Origin: Nocardia sp. CY41
GTDB taxonomy: Bacteria > Actinomycetota > Actinomycetes > Mycobacteriales > Mycobacteriaceae
Length of the DNA stretch: 64,000 nucleotides
Reading direction: 5' to 3'
NCBI RefSeq assembly: GCF_009829325.1
Contig: NZ_VUOS01000012.1
Location: 186,001 to 250,000 of the forward strand
Shown: one piece after another, positions 35,464-42,418 of the stretch
Layout: each line of letters begins with the position of its first letter
Numbering within the stretch: position 1 is the stretch's first letter
Translations under genes and position numbers: made by a program
The notes under the pieces: model-generated
What the model was told of the DNA's origin: nothing
Databases searched by the model: none
What the model saw: only the letters and a program-made list of their open reading frames with translations

Positions 35464-36114
35464 CTACAGCCGGGCTACGCAGACGACGAAATGTCGCTGG
35501 CCGTAGACGATTCCGCTGTCGGCCGAGCCGCAGGCGTTCACGTCGACGGTGTTCTGCTTGATGTCGATCACGCGGACGGCGCCCGGGGTGTGGGCTGCGC
35601 AGTCGAGACGCTTGGGGCTGCCGGGCGTGAGTTCCATGCAGCCGCCGACGACCCAGTCGATGTCCAGGCACAGCGCGGCCTGCGCCGCTCCGTGCAGGGT
35701 CTCGTTGTAGGTGTGGTCGGCGTCGGTGGGGCAGGTGGCGTTGGCCGGGGCCTTCTCGACGACCTTGTAGACCGAGTTCGGGCTGCCACAAGCGGTTTTG
35801 TCGATCGCGCCTGCGCCGCCGAACTGCACGCAGTCGCCGATGTTCACCTGCAGGCTGGTCGCGCTCTTGTTCGACGCGCCACGTAACGCCGACGTGGTCG
35901 GCAGTGCCTCCGTGGTGGTCGGCAGCGGCTCCTCGGTGGTCGTCGGTGGCGCGGAGGTGGTTGCCGCGTTGTCGGCCTGAGCGGCAGCCTTGGCCGGCTC
36001 GTCGGCGGGGCCGGACATCGATAGCGCGGCGACGACCACGAGAGTGGCCGCCAGCCCGGTCCCGACCATGAAGGCGGCCAGGGTGATACCGGCGCGGACA
36101 CGTTGGCGCGACAC
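35464..36114 (-). CDS. LppU/SCO3897-family exported protein
   Basis: 216 aa from a GTG at 36114 with GGAGG 6 bases upstream, better supported than the ATG at 36150. Basic N-terminus, then a membrane anchor (AAFMVGTGLAATLVVVAALS), a Thr/Pro-rich linker (TTSAPPTTTEEPLPTTT) and a cysteine-paired domain with two similar halves: NIGDCVQFGG...YKVVEKAP and GGCMELTPGS...VRVIDIKQ, both ending in cysteine strands. This matches the LppU-like C-terminal domain found on the actinobacterial cell surface. Role unknown. Confidence 0.75.
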   Translation of the reverse strand: MSRQRVRAGITLAAFMVGTGLAATLVVVAALSMSGPADEPAKAAAQADNAATTSAPPTTTEEPLPTTTEALPTTSALRGASNKSATSLQVNIGDCVQFGGAGAIDKTACGSPNSVYKVVEKAPANATCPTDADHTYNETLHGAAQAALCLDIDWVVGGCMELTPGSPKRLDCAAHTPGAVRVIDIKQNTVDVNACGSADSGIVYGQRHFVVCVARL

Positions 36115-36291
36115 GTACGTCCTCCAGAGCTCTGAACCCTTCGAACCCACCTAGCGACCCGAAGTTGTGAATCTTGCGGATTGAAGACCACGCCATGCTT
36201 ACACTACGCGGCACGTCCGCGTCGAGTTTTGCTTCCCAAGGGGAGCGAACCGTCCTGGGAATTCACTCGTGTCCGGCATCCGGGGCAGCAG

Positions 36292-36323
36292 TGATCACGA
36301 TCGGATAACGAACTTCGTGATCA
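36292..36323. promoter_or_regulatory. Inverted repeat in the divergent promoter region
   Basis: TGATCACGA (36292-36300) and TCGTGATCA (36315-36323) are perfect 9-bp arms 23 bases apart centre to centre, about two helical turns. It lies in the 310-base gap between the LppU-like gene and the exported DUF8020-like protein, about 100 bases before the latter. Regulator unknown. Confidence 0.45.
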
Positions 36324-36424
36324 TGTGTGCCGGCCGCCAGGTCTGGAAACAAGTCACGGGCGCTGTACAGTCACACGCCATCCGGCCTCCGGAGCCGGGT
36401 GTCTCGGTGAGAAGGAATTCCAGA

Positions 36425-37033
36425 ATGAAGTTCGGCACTATTGCCGCCATTACGCTCGGTGCGGTTGCCGCAGTGGGCATCACAGCGGGGGCCGCGAACG
36501 CGAAACCCATAGAACCGGAGCGGGAGACCACGACAGCGGGCGTCGAGCAGGGCGTCGACTACCGCACCACGGTTTCGCGCGAGACCGGGGCCATCACGAC
36601 CGCCGTCGAGCACGGCACCTTCGCGGTGGCCGACGACGGCACCAAGATCAAACTGACCTCCGATACCGGAGCCGTGGTGGCGGAAGTGCCGCTGACTTTC
36701 CAGGTTTCCGGTAGCAAGCTCTCGGTCGCGCACGAAATCAGCGACGGCGGACGGCGTCTCGCGCTGACGCCGACGGCCGGCGCCAAGGAGATCGGCGAGA
36801 TGCAGCCGATCAGCTCGATGAACCGCCTCATCGCCGAGCTGAACCAGAACGTCGTCGGCGTGGTCGCGGGCGCGCTGCTCGGTGGACTGCTCGGGGCCCT
36901 GATCGGTCTGGGCTTCTTCAGCATCATCACCGGCCCGATCGGTCTGGTCGTCGGTGCGATCGCGGGCGGAGCCATCCAGGGCGGGCAGCCGTTCATGGAC
37001 GCGCTGATGGCGGTCGTCAACGGCGAACCCTGA
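36425..37033 (+). CDS. Exported DUF8020-like protein with C-terminal glycine-rich helices
   Basis: 202 aa. Signal peptide MKFGTIAAITLGAVAAVGIT cut near ANAKP. The mature domain (YRTTVSRETGAITTAVEHGT; FAVADDGTKIKLTSDTGAVV; PLTFQVSGSKLSVAHEISDG) is the beta-sandwich-like pattern of actinobacterial DUF8020 proteins, common in Nocardia. It is followed by a hydrophobic Gly-zipper region ([37 protein letters not shown]) that could insert in a membrane or self-assemble. Own promoter region with a palindrome. Confidence 0.7.
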   Translation: MKFGTIAAITLGAVAAVGITAGAANAKPIEPERETTTAGVEQGVDYRTTVSRETGAITTAVEHGTFAVADDGTKIKLTSDTGAVVAEVPLTFQVSGSKLSVAHEISDGGRRLALTPTAGAKEIGEMQPISSMNRLIAELNQNVVGVVAGALLGGLLGALIGLGFFSIITGPIGLVVGAIAGGAIQGGQPFMDALMAVVNGEP

Positions 37034-37055
37034 TCGGGACCGCACGGATCGGATG

Positions 37056-37083
37056 CGGCAGGCGCACCGCAGCGCGCCTGCCG
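37056..37083 (+). terminator. Hairpin after the DUF8020-like gene
   Basis: CGGCAGGCGC (37056-37065) and GCGCCTGCCG (37074-37083), a perfect 10-bp stem with an 8-base loop, 23 bases after the stop. No U-tract. The remaining gap to 37224 shows nothing else. Confidence 0.5.
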
Positions 37084-37224
37084 TACCCGGACCGGCTTGC
37101 CGATCGCCGTGGCCGCCGGACGGGAGCTCGGTCAGGCCGCCACGGCTGCGGCGCGGGAGCGAAGAGAACGCGCGAACGCCCGATGCCGCTGGACGCGTGC
37201 TATCGCGCGGGTGACGCGAAACGA

Positions 37225-37431
37225 TCAGCGCTCGGTGGAACCGGACTCGCCGTCGCGGTGCTGGCGAGATAGTCGCCAGAGGAACTCCGGGTCGTCGTCG
37301 GGTCCGATGACGCGCTTGCGCTGTGGTGAACGCGTCTGCGGGGCAGTGGGTCCAGTCCGCTCGGGGCCGAACGCCTTCCAGCACAACACCGCTATCGCCA
37401 CCACCGCGATGAGTGCCAACAAGTACGTCAC
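37225..37431 (-). CDS. Small single-span membrane protein
   Basis: 68 aa. MTYLLALIAVVAIAVLCWKA spans the membrane once; the cytoplasmic tail (QRKRVIGPDDDPEFLWRLSR) ends in charged residues. A GTG at 37431 is used with AGGAGG upstream; another GTG at 37440 is too close to that site. The tail pattern GPDDDPEFLW is typical of short actinobacterial proteins with unknown function. It is 118 bases downstream of the bldC-like gene on the same strand. Confidence 0.62.
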   Translation of the reverse strand: MTYLLALIAVVAIAVLCWKAFGPERTGPTAPQTRSPQRKRVIGPDDDPEFLWRLSRQHRDGESGSTER

Positions 37432-37549
37432 GTCGCTCACCTCCTGGTTACGAGGGTAGCCGCGGACGTGACTCCCGCACACCGTAGACGCAGAAAATGG
37501 TCTGCGGGCGAGCGCGGACCCGAGCACGACGGGCCCGCGCGCCCTGCGA

Positions 37550-37759
37550 TCAGCGTGCGGTCGCCTCGGTGGTCAGCGACTTGAGCAGCTGGAGTACTTC
37601 CGATTCGCGGAACCGGCGATGTCCGCCCGGTGTGCGCAGCGACCCGAGGCGCCCGGCGTGGGCCCAGCGCGTCACGGTCTTGGGGTCGACGTGGAACAGG
37701 GCAGCAACCTGGCCCGGAGTCAGCAGGGTGTCCTGGCCGCCGACGGTGATCGCAGTCAT
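37550..37759 (-). CDS. bldC: BldC-type MerR-like developmental regulator
   Basis: 69 aa; ATG at 37759 with GAGAGG upstream. Nearly the whole protein is a winged helix: LLTPGQVAALFHVDPKTVTR, WAHAGRLGSLRTPGGHRRFR and ESEVLQLLKSL match Streptomyces BldC in length and motif order. BldC binds cooperatively to direct repeats and times development in Streptomyces; in Nocardia the role is unknown. A longer frame to 37966 adds basic low-complexity sequence without a ribosome-binding site. Divergent from the DUF4229 gene. Confidence 0.9.
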   Translation of the reverse strand: MTAITVGGQDTLLTPGQVAALFHVDPKTVTRWAHAGRLGSLRTPGGHRRFRESEVLQLLKSLTTEATAR

Positions 37760-37944
37760 AGCAAACCTCTCCGTTCTCGACAGTTCCCTCATCAGATGGC
37801 GCCATCGTCGCACTGAAACCCCTAGGTACTCGAACCACCTACAGTTGGTAAAGGGGAGGTAATAGACAAAACGGATGCGCGCCCCACCCCCGGCTGTTGG
37901 GCGTGCACCGGGGGCGGGCAACAGCTTCGCATAGGCTGAGGGAT

Positions 37945-38307
37945 GTGCGTGACGCAACTCCACCAAAAGGTGCTTCCGGACAGCAAACGGCTGGCGCAGG
38001 TCGTCGGTTGGCCCGCAATCTGGCGCTATACACCGTCGCCAGGTTGGGTCTTGTGGTAGCGCTCGCCGCTGTGATCAAGCTGGCCGCGTGGCTGGTGGGG
38101 GTGGACATCCCGGTGGTGGTCGCGGCCCTGTTCGCGTTGATCATCGCGATGCCGCTGTCGCTGACCCTCTTCAAGCGGCTGCGGGCCAAGGTGAACGAGG
38201 ACATCGCCCTGGTCGACGAGCGCAGGCGACGGGACAAGGCCGAGCTTCGGGCGCGGTTGCGCGGCGACGAGCCGCCCACTCCGCCGGAGGCCGGGGCCTC
38301 TTCGTGA
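37945..38307 (+). CDS. DUF4229-family membrane protein
   Basis: 120 aa, GTG start. Two hydrophobic segments ([20 protein letters not shown] and [20 protein letters not shown]) followed by a charged coiled C-terminus ([14 protein letters not shown]). Matches actinobacterial DUF4229 proteins, usually found near the menaquinone genes. Function unknown. Its stop overlaps the start of the Cds1-like gene (GTGA). Confidence 0.78.
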   Translation: MRDATPPKGASGQQTAGAGRRLARNLALYTVARLGLVVALAAVIKLAAWLVGVDIPVVVAALFALIIAMPLSLTLFKRLRAKVNEDIALVDERRRRDKAELRARLRGDEPPTPPEAGASS

Positions 38308-39389
38308 AGTCCTGTGATCACACCGCACCGCGCGATTGGGTCGACAACGCGGTGCGGTTGATCGACGCCGACGCCCAGCGCAGCGCGGACACCCACTTGC
38401 TGCGCTATCCGCTGCCTGCCGGGTGGAACGTCCAGCTCTATCTCAAGGACGAGTCCACCCACATCACCGGCAGCCTCAAGCACCGCCTGGCCCGCTCGCT
38501 GTTCCTGTACGCGATCTGCAACGGCTGGGTCACCGAGGGGACGACCGTGGTGGAGGCGTCCTCCGGTTCGACCGCGGTCAGCGAGGCATACTTCGCCAAA
38601 CTGCTCGGCCTGGACTTCGTCGCGGTGATGCCGGCGAGCACTTCCCCGCAGAAGATCGCGCTGATCGAGGCGCAGGGTGGGCGCTGCCATTTCGTGCGCC
38701 GCCCGCCGGATATGTACACCGAGGCCGCACGGCTGGCCGCCGAGTGCGGCGGTCACTACATGGACCAGTTCACCCACGCCGAGCGCGCCACCGACTGGCG
38801 CGGCAACAACAACATCGCCGAGTCGATCTTCCAGCAGATGTTGTTGGAGACCAACCCGGTGCCGGAATGGATCGTGGTCGGTGCGGGCACGGGCGGCACC
38901 AGCGCGACGATCGGCCGCTATATCCGGTACCGCAGGCACGCGACGAAGCTGGCCGTGGTCGATCCGGAGAACTCCGCGTTCTACGGCGGGTACGAGACCG
39001 GGGACGCGGCTTATCAGACCGGAATGCCTTCCCGGATCGAGGGCATCGGCCGTCCGCGCGTGGAGCCCTCGTTCGTCGGCCAGGTGGTGGACCGTATGTT
39101 CGAGGTGCCCGACGCGGCGTCCATCGCGGCGGCCAGGTTCGCGAGCGCGCGGCTCGGCCGCCGAGTCGGTGGATCGACCGGGACCAACCTGTGGGGCGTG
39201 TTCGCCTTGATCGCCGAGATGCTCTCCGAAGGCCGCGGCGGCAGTGTCGTCACCCTGCTGTGCGATGGCGGAGATCGTTACGCGGGAACGTATTTCGATG
39301 ATGCGTGGGTCGCGGGCCAGGGATTGGATCTCGCCGCGCCCACCGCGGTCTTGGAGAAGTTCACGGCGACCGGGATCTGGGACGCCTGA
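38304..39389 (+). CDS. PLP-dependent cysteine synthase-family enzyme, Cds1-like (cysteine desulfhydrase)
   Basis: 361 aa from a GTG overlapping the DUF4229 stop. Fold-type II PLP enzyme: [20 protein letters not shown] holds the Schiff-base Lys, [19 protein letters not shown] the substrate loop, [17 protein letters not shown] the phosphate-binding glycines, and [17 protein letters not shown] the closing strand. Sequence pattern is closer to mycobacterial Cds1 (Rv3684, which releases H2S from cysteine) than to CysK or CysM. Direction of the reaction in vivo cannot be told from sequence. Confidence 0.85.
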   Translation: MKSCDHTAPRDWVDNAVRLIDADAQRSADTHLLRYPLPAGWNVQLYLKDESTHITGSLKHRLARSLFLYAICNGWVTEGTTVVEASSGSTAVSEAYFAKLLGLDFVAVMPASTSPQKIALIEAQGGRCHFVRRPPDMYTEAARLAAECGGHYMDQFTHAERATDWRGNNNIAESIFQQMLLETNPVPEWIVVGAGTGGTSATIGRYIRYRRHATKLAVVDPENSAFYGGYETGDAAYQTGMPSRIEGIGRPRVEPSFVGQVVDRMFEVPDAASIAAARFASARLGRRVGGSTGTNLWGVFALIAEMLSEGRGGSVVTLLCDGGDRYAGTYFDDAWVAGQGLDLAAPTAVLEKFTATGIWDA

Positions 39390-39455
39390 TCGGTTCGCGC
39401 CTCGCGTGGGTGCTGTTCGCCGCAAGCGGAACGGGGCCCTGTCGCGCCCTATCGC

Positions 39456-39500
39456 GTCAATTTTTATTGACACTGCGCGCTGACGTCAATCAAAATTGAC
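39456..39500 (+). promoter_or_regulatory. Leaderless promoter built from two identical-arm palindromes
   Basis: GTCAAT-TTTT-ATTGAC (39456-39471) and GTCAAT-CAAA-ATTGAC (39485-39500) share perfect 6-bp arms, centres 29 bases apart. A TTGACA -35 box (39467-39472) lies in the first site and a TCAAAA -10-like box (39490-39495), 17 bases on, in the second. The ATG is at 39504 and no ribosome-binding site exists, so transcription should start at about the A of ATG. Binding at both sites would block the promoter completely. Confidence 0.7.
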
Positions 39501-39503
39501 GGC

Positions 39504-39725
39504 ATGACGGAAGCAACCACTCTGGCGGCCGCCGCGGGCAGCCCCGATCCCAAGGTCGGGCTGCGCGCGGTGCTCGCCCTACGCAGGCTGCTCGAGCGTC
39601 TCGAAGCGATCCAGGTGGCCAACGCCCGTGCCCAGGGCTGGTCCTGGCAGGCGATCGCGGAAGCGCTCGAGGTCAGCAAGCAGGCAGTCCACCAGAAATA
39701 CAACCGGAAAGGCAGGAGCCGCTGA
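39504..39725 (+). CDS. Small HTH regulator paired with a Clp-N protein
   Basis: 73 aa. The C-terminal half is a helix-turn-helix: AQGWSWQAIAEALEVSKQAV then HQKYNRKG, a sigma-like/HTH pattern. The N-terminal half (VLALRRLLERLEAIQVANAR) is a helix likely to dimerise. Predicted to bind the twin palindromes just upstream and so control itself. The stop overlaps the next ATG by one base (TGATG), so the two are translated together. This HTH/Clp-N pair recurs in actinobacteria as far as I know. Confidence 0.8.
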   Translation: MTEATTLAAAAGSPDPKVGLRAVLALRRLLERLEAIQVANARAQGWSWQAIAEALEVSKQAVHQKYNRKGRSR

Positions 39726-40306
39726 TGTTCGAACGGTTCAGCAGGTCGGCGCGCACGGCGATCGTCGCCGCTCAGGAGGACGCGCGCGAACTCAACGCGT
39801 CGACTATCGAGGTCGAGCACGTGCTGCTCGGACTGCTCGCGCAGGCCGAGCCCGCGGTGACGGCTTTGCTCGCGGAGGCGGGACTCACTCGCGACGGCGT
39901 GCGCCGCGCGCTGGCCGAACAGGGCAACGGTGTGCCACTCGGTCCCGAGGACGCGGAGGCATTGCGATCCATCGGCATCGATCTGGACGCCGTCCGGGAA
40001 TCGCTGGAAGCGAATTTCGGCGAGGACGCACTCGACCGCGCCGCGCCGGACCCGCGCCGTGGGCCGTTCCCCTGGAGCCGCGGCGGGTACTACGGGCACA
40101 TTCCGTTCACGAAGGAAGCGAAGAAGGTGCTCGAACTCTCCCTGCGTGAGGCGCTCGGCCGCAAGGACAAGACCATCGAATCCGGGCACATGCTGCTCGG
40201 CATCCTGCGCGCTCCCAACCAGACGACGGTGCGCCTGTTCGGCGGCCCCACCGCGATCCAGCAGTTGCGGCCCAAAGTGCACGCCCTGCTCGACCGTGCG
40301 GCCTGA
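39725..40306 (+). CDS. Clp protease N-terminal-domain protein (stand-alone Clp-N)
   Basis: 193 aa with two Clp-N repeats and no AAA+ ATPase. Repeat 1: MFERFSRSARTAIVAAQEDA, STIEVEHVLLGLLAQAEPAV. Repeat 2: GHIPFTKEAKKVLELSLREA, KTIESGHMLLGILRAPNQTT. In ClpC this domain binds substrates and adaptors; a stand-alone copy, as in ClpC1-related stress proteins of mycobacteria, may capture or divert substrates. Linker between repeats is acidic and Pro/Arg-rich. Co-transcribed with the HTH gene. Confidence 0.86.
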   Translation: MFERFSRSARTAIVAAQEDARELNASTIEVEHVLLGLLAQAEPAVTALLAEAGLTRDGVRRALAEQGNGVPLGPEDAEALRSIGIDLDAVRESLEANFGEDALDRAAPDPRRGPFPWSRGGYYGHIPFTKEAKKVLELSLREALGRKDKTIESGHMLLGILRAPNQTTVRLFGGPTAIQQLRPKVHALLDRAA

Positions 40307-40380
40307 GCCGGCGGACATGCGCTGGCGGAGTTCGGGTTTTCCGGCGGCGCGTGTCCGCATCCGACGCCTAGCATTGGGCC

Positions 40381-40764
40381 ATGCAGCTCGTGATTCGCTT
40401 GATCATCAACGCGGTGGCCATCTGGCTGGCCGCCTTCTGGATCGACAAGATCGACATTCTCGCTCCCGAAGGCGGCAACGGCGCGAAGATCGGCGTGGTC
40501 CTCGCCGTGGCCGCGGTATTCACGGCGGTGAACGCGGTGGTGAAGCCCATCGTGAAATTGCTGTCACTACCGCTGGTGATCGTCACCCTCGGCCTGTTCC
40601 TGCTGCTGATCAACGCGCTCATGCTGTGGCTGACCGCCGAGATCACCAAGGCGTTCACCGAATACGGCCTGCGCGTCGAGGGTTTCTGGGCCGCGGTGTT
40701 CGGCGGCATCATCGTCTCGCTCGTGAACTGGGTGCTCGGCATCCTGGTTCCGGACGAGGACTGA
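40381..40764 (+). CDS. Phage_holin_4_2 (DUF360)-like membrane protein
   Basis: 127 aa with four membrane segments: LVIRLIINAVAIWLAAFWI, IGVVLAVAAVFTAVNAVVKP, LPLVIVTLGLFLLLINALML and FWAAVFGGIIVSLVNWVLGI. The VNAVVKPIVKLLSLPLVIVT stretch is characteristic of the Phage_holin_4_2 family, a chromosomal group despite its name. No lysis or phage genes accompany it. Function unknown. Convergent with menA. Confidence 0.82.
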   Translation: MQLVIRLIINAVAIWLAAFWIDKIDILAPEGGNGAKIGVVLAVAAVFTAVNAVVKPIVKLLSLPLVIVTLGLFLLLINALMLWLTAEITKAFTEYGLRVEGFWAAVFGGIIVSLVNWVLGILVPDED

Positions 40765-40856
40765 TTCACGGCGCAGGCGCACGCGCGGTCGCGTTCCGCG
40801 CGGAGGCCGTCAGCGGGTCGGCGCGTCGGCCCGCGGCCGGGGAACGGGTTCGGACG

Positions 40857-41726
40857 TCAGCCCAGCCCGACTGCCAGCGCGGTGACGGCCGACCACACCA
40901 GGAGAGCCAGACCGGAATCCCGCAGCGCGGGAATCAGTTCCAAGCCGCCCTTGCCGCCGCGCACCGGCGCGTTGGCGCGCACGGCGAGCGGCACCGCGAG
41001 CAGTCCGGCCAGGGCCAACGGCGTGCGGGCGACCAGCGCCAACGTCACGAGGAACGGCACCGTGAGCAGCGCGAGGTGCAGGGTCCGGGTGCGCGGGTCG
41101 CCGAGTTTCACCGCGAGGGTGACCTTTCCGGAGCCGGTGTCGGTGGGGATGTCGCGCAGGTTGTTCGCGACCAGCACGGCGCTGGAGAACGAGCCCACCG
41201 CGATCGCGAGCAGCACGCCCACCCAGTCGATCCGGCCCGCCTGCACGAACTGGGTGCCGAGCACGGCGACCAAGCCGAAGAAGACGAACACCGCCACTTC
41301 GCCGAAGCCGCTGTAGCCGTACGGGTTGCTGCCTCCGGTGTAGTACCAGGCCCCGGCCAGGCAGGCGGCGCCGACGAGCAGCAGCCACCACGCGCTGGTG
41401 AACACCAGCACCGAACCGAAGACGGCGCCGATGACGAGGCTGACGACAGCGGCGGTTTTCACCGCGGTGGGGGAGGCCAGCTTCTGCCCGACCAGACGCA
41501 GCGGGCCGACCCGGACGTCGTCGGTGCCGCGGATGCCGTCGGAGTAGTCGTTGGCGTAGTTCACGCCGACGATCAGCGCCAGCGAAACGAGCAGCGCGAG
41601 AATCGCTTTCCACCACACCGCGCCGTCGACGGACGCGGCGGCGCCGGTCCCGGCGAGCACCGGGGCGATCGCGTTCGGCAGGGTGCGTGGGCGCGCGCCC
41701 TCGATCCATTGCGCTGCAGTAGCCAT
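40857..41726 (-). CDS. menA: 1,4-dihydroxy-2-naphthoate polyprenyltransferase
   Basis: 289 aa UbiA-family integral membrane enzyme that prenylates 1,4-dihydroxy-2-naphthoate, giving demethylmenaquinone. Start [20 protein letters not shown]. Both Asp-rich prenyl-diphosphate motifs are seen: [15 protein letters not shown] and [20 protein letters not shown]. About eight to nine membrane segments, for example [20 protein letters not shown]. Menaquinone is the respiratory quinone of these bacteria. Counterpart of Rv0534c; menE, menB and menD follow at 49.6-56.1 kb. Confidence 0.96.
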   Translation of the reverse strand: MATAAQWIEGARPRTLPNAIAPVLAGTGAAASVDGAVWWKAILALLVSLALIVGVNYANDYSDGIRGTDDVRVGPLRLVGQKLASPTAVKTAAVVSLVIGAVFGSVLVFTSAWWLLLVGAACLAGAWYYTGGSNPYGYSGFGEVAVFVFFGLVAVLGTQFVQAGRIDWVGVLLAIAVGSFSSAVLVANNLRDIPTDTGSGKVTLAVKLGDPRTRTLHLALLTVPFLVTLALVARTPLALAGLLAVPLAVRANAPVRGGKGGLELIPALRDSGLALLVWSAVTALAVGLG

Positions 41727-41831
41727 GTCCGCAGCATAATGGGCGCAGTCGGAGGCAGTCCGTCTTCAGCCCGCGCACGGTCGGAGCGAAGGCGCAGGTA
41801 CCGCCTGGTGCGCGTGCGGCGATCAGGCCGT

Positions 41832-42287
41832 TTAAGCGGTCGCCGCCTCTTGCAGGCGCGCGAGTCCCTTCTCGAAGTCGCGGCCGACGAACTTGTCCAT
41901 CGGGATGAACCTGCCGATGACGCCCATCAGGCCGGTCTGCTGCCCGGTCATCCGCCAGGTCACCTCGGTGCCGGTCTCGACCGGGGACAAGAGGAAGGTC
42001 ACCATATTGGTCGCCTTCATCGGCTTCAGGAATTCCAGGCGCACCCCGATCTCGCGGTCGGCGCTGCCGATGATCTCCATGCTGCCCGCGCCGGCCTTGC
42101 GGTTTCCGCTCCAGGCATAGCGCGCACCCACGCCGGAGTCGGCGCCGGAATAGCTGCGCTGCAGCTGGGGGTCGAGATCTTCCCACGGCGACCACTCCAC
42201 CCATTTGTGGAAGTCGTTGATCAGCCCGTGCACACGCGCGGGGTCGGCCGTGATCACGGCCGATCGGACCACCTCGAACTCAGCCAT
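41832..42287 (-). CDS. SRPBCC-family protein (polyketide cyclase/START-like)
   Basis: 151 aa, cytoplasmic. A SRPBCC lipid- or substrate-binding fold: FEVVRSAVITADPARVHGLI at the N-terminus, DFHKWVEWSPWEDLD, a central LEFLKPMKATNMVTFLLSPV and TEVTWRMTGQQTGLMGVIGR. The C-terminal long helix (VGRDFEKGLARLQEAATA) closes the cavity. Ligand unknown. Divergent from the AfsR-type regulator gene with a short gap. Intact, unlike that gene. Confidence 0.85.
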   Translation of the reverse strand: MAEFEVVRSAVITADPARVHGLINDFHKWVEWSPWEDLDPQLQRSYSGADSGVGARYAWSGNRKAGAGSMEIIGSADREIGVRLEFLKPMKATNMVTFLLSPVETGTEVTWRMTGQQTGLMGVIGRFIPMDKFVGRDFEKGLARLQEAATA

Positions 42288-42418
42288 GGGGTCAGACTAT
42301 GCGACCGATTGCGCACAGTCGCGGCAAAGAAATCGTGTCGGCTCGCTCCGGCCTGCTCGCCTACGATGACCACGGGATGTTTCCGGAGCACAGCGGCCCG
42401 CACGGCCACAGTCGAGCA

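Noticed and set aside
40381..40764. Prophage marker (holin-like protein)
   Set aside because: The Phage_holin_4_2 family is chromosomal in many bacteria, and no endolysin, integrase or capsid gene is near.
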